Shown here piece by piece: positions 17,087-25,250 of a stretch of DNA of 31,163 nucleotides. The DNA lies in contig USDF01000019.1 in NCBI GenBank assembly GCA_900553405.1, forward strand, positions 1-31,163. The letters are read 5' to 3'. The DNA is from an uncultured Clostridium sp. (GTDB taxonomy: Bacteria; Bacillota; Clostridia; TANB77; CAG-508). Every line of letters starts with the position of its first letter. Position 1 is the first letter of the stretch. The translations under genes were made by a program, and so were the position numbers. Below the pieces are notes generated by a model. That model saw only the letters and a program-made list of their open reading frames with translations. It did no database searches and had not been told where the DNA came from.

Positions 17087-20000
17087 ATGAAGTTTAAAAA
17101 GGGATTATTACAAACAGTAATTATGGGTACAGCACTAGTAGGAATTCTTTCTGTTTCAACTAGTAGTCAAGCAAGTGTAAATAATGCTGGAAAACTATTA
17201 AAAATGAACACTCCAACATATCGTGCGTCAGGTTATGCATACCAAGCAGGGTTAAAGTCAGCTAGTGGAATTAAAGAACAAGATATGTGGAAAATTTATG
17301 AATACAACACAAATGGACAAACAATAAAAAATAAGAATAATGGAATTTATTGTTTAAAAATGGGTGTTGGTTTTGGTTCATCTAGAGGAAGTGCTACACA
17401 AGAGAGATTATATAATGTGTATGCAGATATGAAAAATCCTATAGAATCAGACAAATCAATTATTAATAGTTATAAAGCAACACTTCCAAGTGCAGAAAAT
17501 TATAATGCAATAGTATGGATTTTAGATCATAGTTATGTACCAGCGCCAACAACTAGTCCAACTGCAGAACAAATTGCAGACGCGGCAGCGTATAAACAAG
17601 AACTATTAACTAATGCTGGTATTCCAAATAGCAAGATGAATGATGATTTAATTGATATTGTACAACAAATAGCAATTTGGTATTTCACAAATAATGACCA
17701 ATATAAAGCAGACGAAATTACAACAATACAAGCTAAACTTGCAAGTCAATTAAACTATGATTCAGTAGATGATGTATTTAACAATTGGGATTTAAGTGAT
17801 GATATTTATGCATTATATACATATTTTATAAATGGAGGAAATGCTAATAAAAATGCAGATCCAAGTACAACTGCTACAAATCCAGTTAAATTTACTTCAA
17901 ATACATCAAGAGTAACATTAAATGGAGATTATTATATTGCAGGTCCTTATAAAATAGAACAAATATCAGATAAAGTATATACATTAGATGGAATGTTAGT
18001 AAGTGCTAATAACCAAGCTATGAACTATACTTTACTAGATAGCAATAAACAAGACACAACAAAAACTTTAAAAGAATTAATGGGAGAAAACTTCTATTTA
18101 AAAATACCATCTACACAAAATATAGAAAATGCTAAATTTAAAGTAGTAACAAAAATGAAACAAAATACAGTTACTTATTGGACAGTTTCAAATCCAAACA
18201 ATGATCAACCAGTAGCAGAAGTAACACCAGAAGAGAAAGTATTTGAAGAAGAAGTAACACTTAATTTATCAAACTTTGACTTGGCATTAAGAAAATTCAT
18301 TACAAAAATAAATGATGTAGCTGTAGATCCAAGTAGAGAACCAGTAGTTACAGCTCAAACTATAGAAGCATTAAAAAATAAAACAATTACAACAGTAACT
18401 AAAACACATACAAAAACTCCAATTCAAGTAAAAATAGGAGATACAGTTTTATATACAATTAGAATATACAATGAAGGCGAGATAGATGGATATGCAAAAG
18501 AAATAACAGATTATTTACCAGCAGGATTAACATTAAAACCAAATAGTACAATAAATACAGAAAATGGATGGACAAATCCATCTGGAGATGGAAAAACAAT
18601 AGTAACAAATAAATTAGCAAATAGATTACTTGCTAAATTTAATGGTTCACAAGTAGACTATGCAGATGTACAAGTAGAATGTATAGTAAATGCACAAGCG
18701 TCAGAATTTGAACAAAGTTTAAAAAACGTAGCTGAAATTACAAATCATACAGACGAAAACGGAAATTCAATAACAGATAGAGATTCTGTTTCAAAAGATT
18801 TAACAGATGATCAAAAAAATAATTATAATCCAGGAACTTCAGAAGAAGGATGGGGTTATGAAGATGACGATGATTACGAAGAATTAATATTACCAGGAAA
18901 ACCATTTGACTTAGCACTAAGAAAATTTATTACTAATATAAATGGAAAAGAATTAGTAAAAGAAGATGGTACATATTTAAGAGAGCCAACAATTGATTTA
19001 ACACCATTAATAAATGGTACGGGTACAACAGCTGAATATAAACATCCTAAAAATCCAGTTGGAGTAGCTGTAGGAGATATAGTAATTTACACATTAAGAA
19101 TATATAATGAAGGTGAAATAGATGGTTATGCAAGTAAAGTTACAGACTATTTACCACCACAATTAGAATTCGTAATTGATGATGAAGAAAACTTTAATGC
19201 AAAATATGGATGGGTAATAGATTCTTCATTAAGAAAAGCAAGCACATCATATTTAGCAAAACCAACAATAGATCCAGAAGATACATTAATTAAAGCATTT
19301 GATGGAACAACATTAGATTACAAAGAATTAAAAATTAAATGTAGAGTAAAATCTACAAAAGATTTAAATAAAGTAATAACAAATATTGCTGAAATTACAG
19401 ACTTTACAGATGCTAATGGAAATACTATAAGAGATAGAGATTCACAAAAAGAGAATGTAGTTTTACCAAGTGATGAAAATTTACCAGATTATAAAGGAAA
19501 TGAAGCTAATAAATCAATATTATCAGATAGCAATTATCATTATAAAGGACAACAAGACGATGATGATTTTGAAAAATTAATATTAGAAGAATTTGACTTA
19601 GCATTAAGAAAATTTATTACAAAAGTAAATGAAACACCTGTAACAAATAGAGTTCCAGTATTTACAAATGTAAAAGATAAAAATGGTAATTATATATATG
19701 AACACACAAAAGAACCAATAGAAGTAGAAAGTACAGATATTGTTGAATATACACTTCGTATATATAATGAAGGTGATATAGCAGGATATGCAAAAGAAAT
19801 AAAAGATAATATTCCAGAAGGTTTAGAATTTTTACCAGAAAATGAAACAAACAAAGAGTATCGTTGGATTATGCTTGACGAAAATGGAGAGAAAACGACA
19901 GATGTAAGTAAAGCAAAATATATAACAACAGATTATTTATCTAAAGAACAAGAAAAAACACAAGGCTCAAACTTAATACAACCATTTGATAGCACAAGAA

Positions 20001-21463
20001 CATCACCAGATTTCAAAGAAGTAAAAGTAGCATTTAAAGTATCAGCATCAAATACTTATACAGGAATTATTACAAATACAGCTGAAATTTCAGATGATTC
20101 AGATGAAAATGGTAATAAAATAGATGATAGAGATTCTACACCAGATAATAACAATCCAAAAGAAGACGATATAGATGTAGAACATGTAAAATTAAGTTAC
20201 TTTGACTTAGCATTAAGGAAATTCATTACAGCCGTAAATGATAAAGAACTTGTAGATGAAAATGGTAAATATATAAGAGAACCAGTAGTTAATGTAACAC
20301 CATTAGTAGAAAAAACAGGTACAACAGCTATTTATAATCATCCAAAAGATCCAGTAGAAGTAGAAAATGGAAACATAGTTACTTATACTATAAGAGTATA
20401 TAATGAAGGAACAAAAGATGGTTATGCAAAAGAAATTAAAGATGATTTACCAGAAGGACTAGAATTTTTACCAGATAATGATACAAATAAAACATATAGA
20501 TGGGTAATGTTAGATAAAGATGGAAATGCAACAACAAATGTTAAAGAAGCAGTATCTATTAAGACAGATTACTTATCTAAAGAACAAGAAGTGGAGGCAG
20601 GAAGAAACAATTTACTTGTAAAATTTGATAGTGCAACAATGAAAGAGCCAGCTTACAAAGATGTAAAAATAGCATTTAAAATAACAGAACCAAATACATC
20701 AGACAGAATATTAATTAATAAAGCTCAAGTTTCAAACGATTCTGATAAAGATGGAAAAGACATAATTGATATTGATTCAACTCCAGACAAATGGATTGAC
20801 AATGAAGATGACCAAGACATTGAAAAAGTTAAAGTAAAATATTTTGATTTAGCTTTAAGAAAATGGGTAACACAAGCAATAGTAATAGACAATGGTAAAG
20901 AAACTGTTACTGAAACAGGTCATAAACCAGAAGATGATCCAGAAGAAGTTGTAAAAGTTGAAATTAAAGAGGGAAGATTAAACAAAGTAGTAGTTAAATT
21001 CCGCTATAGCATTAGAGTTTACAACGAAGGTGAGATAGCAGGATATGCTAAGGAAGTTAAAGATTATATTCCAGAAGGATTAAAATTTGTTCAAGCTGAT
21101 AACCCAGAATGGACTCAGTTAGAAGATGGAACAATAGTAACAGACCAATTAAAAGATACTTTATTACAACCTGGAGAATATGCAGATGTTGAAGTATTAC
21201 TTACTTGGATAAATGGAAAAAATAACTTTGGATTAAAAACAAACGTAGCAGAAATAAGCAAAGACTACAATGATAGCAATACACCAGATATTGACTCTAC
21301 ACCTAATAATAATAAACCAGGTGAGGATGATATAGATGATGCACCAGTTATTTTAACTATTAAAACAGGAGCAAATGATACAATACAATATATTACTTTA
21401 ACAACTATAGGTCTTACAATATTAGCATCAGGAGTAGTATTAATTAAAAAATACGTATTATAA
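17087..21463 (+). CDS. thioester-domain surface adhesin with five tandem domains
   Basis: This is a 1458-residue secreted protein. A signal peptide (about 1-29) is followed by a thioester-type domain (about 45-260). C89 in GIYCLKMG and Q194 in QQIAIW match the Cys and Gln of the TQXA(IW) family, which form an internal thioester that can bond covalently to host or surface amines. Five domains follow, each opening FDLALRK(F/W)(I/V)T at residues 397, 607, 836, 1039 and 1253. They contain (Y/F)(T/S)(L/I)R(I/V)YNEG and LP.GL motifs resembling DUF11/Ig-like stalk domains. The C-terminus has ILTIKTGAND, a hydrophobic helix and KKYVL, so anchoring may use a variant sortase signal (IKTG rather than LPxTG) or the membrane helix itself. 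No in-frame CGG is present. Confidence 0.85.
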   Translation: MKFKKGLLQTVIMGTALVGILSVSTSSQASVNNAGKLLKMNTPTYRASGYAYQAGLKSASGIKEQDMWKIYEYNTNGQTIKNKNNGIYCLKMGVGFGSSRGSATQERLYNVYADMKNPIESDKSIINSYKATLPSAENYNAIVWILDHSYVPAPTTSPTAEQIADAAAYKQELLTNAGIPNSKMNDDLIDIVQQIAIWYFTNNDQYKADEITTIQAKLASQLNYDSVDDVFNNWDLSDDIYALYTYFINGGNANKNADPSTTATNPVKFTSNTSRVTLNGDYYIAGPYKIEQISDKVYTLDGMLVSANNQAMNYTLLDSNKQDTTKTLKELMGENFYLKIPSTQNIENAKFKVVTKMKQNTVTYWTVSNPNNDQPVAEVTPEEKVFEEEVTLNLSNFDLALRKFITKINDVAVDPSREPVVTAQTIEALKNKTITTVTKTHTKTPIQVKIGDTVLYTIRIYNEGEIDGYAKEITDYLPAGLTLKPNSTINTENGWTNPSGDGKTIVTNKLANRLLAKFNGSQVDYADVQVECIVNAQASEFEQSLKNVAEITNHTDENGNSITDRDSVSKDLTDDQKNNYNPGTSEEGWGYEDDDDYEELILPGKPFDLALRKFITNINGKELVKEDGTYLREPTIDLTPLINGTGTTAEYKHPKNPVGVAVGDIVIYTLRIYNEGEIDGYASKVTDYLPPQLEFVIDDEENFNAKYGWVIDSSLRKASTSYLAKPTIDPEDTLIKAFDGTTLDYKELKIKCRVKSTKDLNKVITNIAEITDFTDANGNTIRDRDSQKENVVLPSDENLPDYKGNEANKSILSDSNYHYKGQQDDDDFEKLILEEFDLALRKFITKVNETPVTNRVPVFTNVKDKNGNYIYEHTKEPIEVESTDIVEYTLRIYNEGDIAGYAKEIKDNIPEGLEFLPENETNKEYRWIMLDENGEKTTDVSKAKYITTDYLSKEQEKTQGSNLIQPFDSTRTSPDFKEVKVAFKVSASNTYTGIITNTAEISDDSDENGNKIDDRDSTPDNNNPKEDDIDVEHVKLSYFDLALRKFITAVNDKELVDENGKYIREPVVNVTPLVEKTGTTAIYNHPKDPVEVENGNIVTYTIRVYNEGTKDGYAKEIKDDLPEGLEFLPDNDTNKTYRWVMLDKDGNATTNVKEAVSIKTDYLSKEQEVEAGRNNLLVKFDSATMKEPAYKDVKIAFKITEPNTSDRILINKAQVSNDSDKDGKDIIDIDSTPDKWIDNEDDQDIEKVKVKYFDLALRKWVTQAIVIDNGKETVTETGHKPEDDPEEVVKVEIKEGRLNKVVVKFRYSIRVYNEGEIAGYAKEVKDYIPEGLKFVQADNPEWTQLEDGTIVTDQLKDTLLQPGEYADVEVLLTWINGKNNFGLKTNVAEISKDYNDSNTPDIDSTPNNNKPGEDDIDDAPVILTIKTGANDTIQYITLTTIGLTILASGVVLIKKYVL
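18275..21330 (+). repeat. five tandem stalk-domain repeats in adhesin
   Basis: Repeat units begin at 18275, 18905, 19592, 20201 and 20843, each marked by FDLALRK. Units are about 203-229 residues, divergent in sequence and separated by acidic linkers with DDD/DED. The second and fourth units share an insertion (REP..(D/N)(L/V)TPL(I/V)....GTTA), suggesting block duplication. Confidence 0.85.
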
Positions 21464-21468
21464 ATTAT

Positions 21469-21510
21469 AATATGACGCAAAGGCAACATTGCCGTTTGCG
21501 TCATATTTTT
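21469..21510 (+). terminator. terminator after adhesin gene
   Basis: AATATGACGCAAA and its complement flank GGCAA/TTGCC; the loop is very short and five T follow. It starts 6 nt after the stop codon and is one of the most stable hairpins in the window. Confidence 0.9.
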
Positions 21511-21524
21511 GCTTTATTGGGGCT

Positions 21525-21642
21525 CCATTGGGGACGTTTCCTAAAGGTTAATCTGTCCCTTTTGGAGTAAAGTTAATATATTTGTTTAACAGTTATAACT
21601 ACCAAAAGGGACAGATTAACCTTTAGGAAACGTCCCCAATGG
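21525..21642. repeat. perfect 41-bp inverted repeat, REP/MITE-like element
   Basis: The left arm 21525-21565 and right arm 21602-21642 are exact reverse complements around a 36-nt AT-rich spacer. The arms are GC-richer than the surroundings, start CCATTGGGGACG and contain two inward/outward GGGAC/GTCCC blocks. GGGGACG...GTCCC palindromes are widespread in Firmicutes intergenic regions, often associated with REP-associated (Y1) transposases. No transposase is present here, so this would be a non-autonomous copy. No target-site duplication is evident. Confidence 0.85.
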
Positions 21643-21680
21643 TAATTGTTAAAAAAGCCTAATAAATTTAATGGAAATTA

Positions 21681-21709
21681 TTGCAAACAGAGAAGTCTAA
21701 TGATATAAT
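21681..21709 (+). promoter_or_regulatory. promoter of Ig-like membrane protein gene
   Basis: TTGCAA (21681-21686), 17-nt spacer and TATAAT (21704-21709) with an upstream TG giving an extended -10. ATTTCCGTA overlaps the -10 end and predicted start region. Confidence 0.75.
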
Positions 21710-21754
21710 TTCCGTAGGAACAAAACGAGATATTTATTTAGAGGTGGGAAAATA

Positions 21755-22675
21755 ATGAATCAAATTTTATATACAAATACTCCTAAAAAAGGTGGAACTT
21801 TAGAAATAAAAACAGTTCTTAGAATTTTTGCAATTGCATGCATTATATTTGGACTTATATTAGTAGGACAAGCATCATATGCAATAATTACTAAAAAAGG
21901 TGAAGAAAGTCAAAGTGAGCCACTAATAAATGTTACACAATCAGAGGATATTTTAAACATAAGTATAAAACATGATAAATTAATAGATAAAATTATTTAT
22001 TCTTGGAATAATGGAGAAGAAGTTGTTTTACAAGGTAAAGGTAGAAAAGAAATAAACGAAAAAATACTTATACCAGTTGGAACAAATACACTAGTACTAA
22101 AAGTAACAGATATTAACGGAAAAACAGCAACATATAGTGAAATGTATGAACTACAACAAGGCGATACTATAAAGCCAGAAATAGAATTAGTAGTTGAAAG
22201 TTCAAAGGTAAAGATAGTAGCTAAAGATGAAACAGCTTTAAGTTATATGAGCTACTACTGGAACAATGAAGATGAAACTAAAATAGAAGCAAGAGAAGAA
22301 TCACCAAAACAAATAGAAGATAAAATAGATATTCTAAAAGGTGAAAATACTTTAACAATCATAGCAGTAGACAAAGCAGGAAATGAAACAGTAAAAGAAC
22401 AAGTATTTAAAGGTGTAAAAAAACCAAAAATAGAACTTTTAAGAGAAGGTAATGAATTAATTGTAAATGTTACAGATGAAGAAGGAGTTCAAAAAATAGA
22501 ATATACATTAAATGGTCAATTCTATACAACAGATCCAGAAAATACAGGAGCAGCTTTAAATATGAAAGAAGTACAATTTAGACAACCTTTGTCAGCCGGA
22601 GAAAATAAAATAACAATTAAGGCTTATAATATTAATGGATTACAAGAAGAGGTTTCAGGAGAGACTACAATTTAG
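21755..22675 (+). CDS. membrane-anchored protein with three Ig-like repeats
   Basis: This is a 306-residue protein with a short cytoplasmic N-terminus and one transmembrane helix (about residues 23-46). Three extracellular beta-rich repeats follow, each about 75-85 residues, typified by YSWNNGEE...GTNTLVLKVTDINGK, YYWNNEDE...GENTLTIIAVDKAGN and YTLNGQF...GENKITIKAYNINGL. These are Ig-like/adhesion modules of Gram-positive surface proteins; no enzymatic motif is visible. It probably stays tethered as a type II membrane protein. It starts an apparent four-gene unit to 24915. AGAGGTGGG precedes the ATG. Confidence 0.75.
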   Translation: MNQILYTNTPKKGGTLEIKTVLRIFAIACIIFGLILVGQASYAIITKKGEESQSEPLINVTQSEDILNISIKHDKLIDKIIYSWNNGEEVVLQGKGRKEINEKILIPVGTNTLVLKVTDINGKTATYSEMYELQQGDTIKPEIELVVESSKVKIVAKDETALSYMSYYWNNEDETKIEAREESPKQIEDKIDILKGENTLTIIAVDKAGNETVKEQVFKGVKKPKIELLREGNELIVNVTDEEGVQKIEYTLNGQFYTTDPENTGAALNMKEVQFRQPLSAGENKITIKAYNINGLQEEVSGETTI

Positions 22676-22696
22676 GAAAAACAAGAGAGGAAAATG

Positions 22697-23515
22697 ATGG
22701 AGACAATATTATATTTCCTTACATATTTTGTTATATACTCATTTGCAGGTTGGGTATTAGAGTCTGTTTCTAAATCTATAGCACAAAAAAAGTTAGTAAA
22801 TAGTGGATTTTTAAATGGACCTATATGCCCAATTTATGGTTTTGGAGCATTAATAATGTTATTATCTTTGAATGCTTTAAAAGAGAAACCATTGATATTA
22901 TTTATTGCAGCTTTTATTATGCTATCTGCATGGGAATATATTGTAGGGGTACTTTTAGAAAAAATTTTTAAAACAAAATATTGGGATTACTCTCATTTGA
23001 AATTTAACTTTCAAGGAAGAATATGTTTGAAAAATTCTATATATTGGGGAATACTAGGAGTAGTATTTATATGTTATATACATCCATTCATAGAAAGCTA
23101 TATAAAAACAATTCCAATAGATTTATTGTTATATTTAGATATTATATTGGGAATAACAATAATTGTAGACTTAATTGTAAGTGCTATAGCAGTAACTAAT
23201 TTTGAAACTATGATTAATAAAATTAACGATATGGGTATTACGATAAAAGAAAAAGTAAAAGAATTAAAAGAGTTAAAAGATAAAAATAAACAAAAAATTA
23301 TTAACATAGAGAAAAGTGCTATAGAGAATGCTGAAAATAAGATTAAGGAACTAAAAATTAGTCAAGCAAAATTAAAGCTTAGAATATATAGACAGGCTAA
23401 TCGTTTGAAAAAGGCATTTCCTAGTATGAAATCAGAAACAATAACTAAATTTTTAAATCAAAAAATAGATTTAAAGAAATTGAAACAAAATATTAAAAAG
23501 AAAAATAAGGAGTAG
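22697..23515 (+). CDS. CmpB-type (ABC_trans_CmpB) integral membrane protein
   Basis: This 272-residue protein has an N-terminal membrane domain of about five helices carrying AGWVLES, GFLNGPICPIYGFG, WEYIVG and YWDYSHLKFNFQGRICL. These motifs are characteristic of the Pfam family 'putative ABC-transporter type IV' (CmpB-like). A Lys/Glu-rich, probably coiled-coil tail follows (about 180-272). The molecular role of the family is not established. GAGAGG fits the ATG at 22697 better than the one at 22694. It lies between an extracellular protein and a GGDEF protein in one operon, which suggests an envelope role. Confidence 0.8.
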   Translation: METILYFLTYFVIYSFAGWVLESVSKSIAQKKLVNSGFLNGPICPIYGFGALIMLLSLNALKEKPLILFIAAFIMLSAWEYIVGVLLEKIFKTKYWDYSHLKFNFQGRICLKNSIYWGILGVVFICYIHPFIESYIKTIPIDLLLYLDIILGITIIVDLIVSAIAVTNFETMINKINDMGITIKEKVKELKELKDKNKQKIINIEKSAIENAENKIKELKISQAKLKLRIYRQANRLKKAFPSMKSETITKFLNQKIDLKKLKQNIKKKNKE

Positions 23516-23517
23516 TT

Positions 23518-24453
23518 ATGGTACAAGAAATTTATATAATTGATGATGAACCAAATTTAAGAGAAACTTTGAAAAGATTATTTGAAGAAGATAAAAGTTA
23601 TCGATTTAAAAGTGTACCTACAGAAGAATTAGATGTTGCACTAAAAAATATTCCTTCATTAATAATAATAAACGAAGATAATATAGATGAAGACATTATT
23701 TCAATATGTGAGAAAATAAAAAAGGACGATGATAATACTATAACACCAGTTATTGTGTTATCTTCAAATAAAGATCACGATCATAGAATAAATCTATTAA
23801 AATTAGGAGTTTCACATTATATTATAAACCCAATAAATGAAGACTTTTTCTATTATACAATACAGAATACATTAAATTTAATTTATATTAACAGAAGAGT
23901 AAGCCCATTAACAGGACTTCCAGGAAATGTACAAATACAAGCAGAAATGAAAAAAAGATTTTCATTAAAAGAAACATTTGCAATGATATATATAGATTTA
24001 GATAATTTTAAAGCATATAATGATATATATGGATTTTTAAAAGGAGACCAGATTATTAAATTTACAGCAAAAACTATACTAAAAAATGTACATACAGATG
24101 AATATGAAGATAGTTTTGTAGGTCACATTGGTGGAGATGACTTTGTTGCAATAGTATCTGAAACTGATTATGAAAAGATTTGTCAAAATATAATTACAGA
24201 TTTTGATACAAATATTTTAAAATATTTTACAGACGAAGATGTTGAAAGAGGATATTTAGAAGTAGAAAATAGAAAAGGTATTATGGAACAATTTCCACTT
24301 ACATCTATATCTATAGGAGTTGTAGAAGTAGAAGAAGGTAGATTTGCAAATGTATTAGAAATAGGAGAGGCTGGTGCTAGTGTTAAACATTTAGCTAAAA
24401 CTATTCAAGGAAGTACATATGTAATTGATAGAAGAAAGCATAATGAATGTTAA
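23518..24453 (+). CDS. pseudo-receiver GGDEF diguanylate cyclase-like protein
   Basis: This is a 311-residue cytosolic protein. The receiver-like domain (1-125) keeps the acidic pair D9/D10. However, N52 stands where the phosphoacceptor Asp should be, and HYIINPIN has Asn in place of the conserved Lys, so phosphorylation is unlikely. The C-terminal GGDEF domain (about 135-305) has SPLTGLPGN, YIDLDNFKAYND and a GGDDF signature at 205-209, compatible with active cyclic-di-GMP synthesis. The RxxD inhibitory site is absent. It starts 2 nt after the previous stop with AAGGAG, so translation is coupled. Confidence 0.88.
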   Translation: MVQEIYIIDDEPNLRETLKRLFEEDKSYRFKSVPTEELDVALKNIPSLIIINEDNIDEDIISICEKIKKDDDNTITPVIVLSSNKDHDHRINLLKLGVSHYIINPINEDFFYYTIQNTLNLIYINRRVSPLTGLPGNVQIQAEMKKRFSLKETFAMIYIDLDNFKAYNDIYGFLKGDQIIKFTAKTILKNVHTDEYEDSFVGHIGGDDFVAIVSETDYEKICQNIITDFDTNILKYFTDEDVERGYLEVENRKGIMEQFPLTSISIGVVEVEEGRFANVLEIGEAGASVKHLAKTIQGSTYVIDRRKHNEC

Positions 24454-24531
24454 GAGGTAAACTTGAGAAAATTGTAAAAATTTTATAAATTATACATTTT
24501 TGAATATAACGAAAAAGGGATGAAATTGGAA

Positions 24532-24915
24532 ATGAATTCAAAAATAAAAAAGATGCTACAATTAGAACTAGGAATTTTATTTTTAGTTCTAATTATTTTT
24601 ATAATAACAAAAACTAAATTAATATATTTAATACCAAATTGTTTGATTAATACATATTTTGGTGTTTTATGTCCAAGTTGTGGAGGAACAAGGTGTGTAA
24701 TAAATCTGCTACAAGGAAACTTTGTACAAAGTTTCTTATATCATCCAGTATTTTTTATAACAATTACATATTTGATTTTAGTTAATATCTTGTATATAGT
24801 GAATTCGTTTAAGAAGAAACAAATATTAACATTTTTATATCCCAAAACGAAATTCTGGATAATATTTACAATCGTTATAATAATATTTACTATATGTAGA
24901 AATATCGGAAATTAG
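24532..24915 (+). CDS. DUF2752 small membrane protein
   Basis: This is a 127-residue protein with three hydrophobic helices. The motif GVLCPSCGGTRCVINLLQGNF, then SFLYHP, is diagnostic for DUF2752 proteins: a conserved CPxCGxTR and an HP in the next helix. Function is unknown, although the cysteines suggest metal or redox chemistry near the membrane. I prefer ATG 24532; the ATG at 24520 directly abuts AAAGGG. It closes the 21755-24915 unit. Confidence 0.8.
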   Translation: MNSKIKKMLQLELGILFLVLIIFIITKTKLIYLIPNCLINTYFGVLCPSCGGTRCVINLLQGNFVQSFLYHPVFFITITYLILVNILYIVNSFKKKQILTFLYPKTKFWIIFTIVIIIFTICRNIGN

Positions 24916-25115
24916 AAAATTATAAACCAAATAGTTGAATAATGAAAGTAAAGATAAGTAAAATAAAAAGCATACGGAAAACAGCAAATTAGAGTTAATA
25001 TTACAATAATATAACAATAGTAATAAAAAAAACACATAAACTTAATATTTGAAATAAAAGCTTGAATAGCCCCAATTTCCGTAAAATTCTATAATGTAAT
25101 ATATAAATAAATATA

Positions 25116-25147
25116 AAATAAGTGTAATTGACACTTATTTTTTTTTA
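25116..25147 (+). terminator. terminator or attenuator between DUF2752 and dockerin genes
   Basis: Arms AAATAAGTGT (25116-25125) and ACACTTATTT (25131-25140), an AATTG loop and a long T run make a textbook rho-independent terminator. It sits 200 nt after the DUF2752 stop. A TATAAT lies just upstream at 25090-25095 with only a poor -35, so it could attenuate a leader transcript instead of ending the upstream operon. Confidence 0.8.
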
Positions 25148-25183
25148 TTTAATAATTTTAATAATATTATTATTTAATAAAAA

Positions 25184-25224
25184 CATGCGAAAGTATGCTA
25201 ATAAGTAAAACACAAGAATGTGTT
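25184..25224 (+). other. two small stem-loops in dockerin-gene leader
   Basis: CATGC-GAAA-GTATG (25184-25197) is a stem closed by a GNRA tetraloop. AACACA-AGAA-TGTGTT (25209-25224) is a second hairpin. They lie between the terminator and the GGGGGGAG ribosome-binding site. No known riboswitch consensus was recognised. The rest of 24916-25250 is AT-rich without further features. Confidence 0.45.
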
Positions 25225-25250
25225 AAAAATAAAAATGGGGGGAGAATAAG

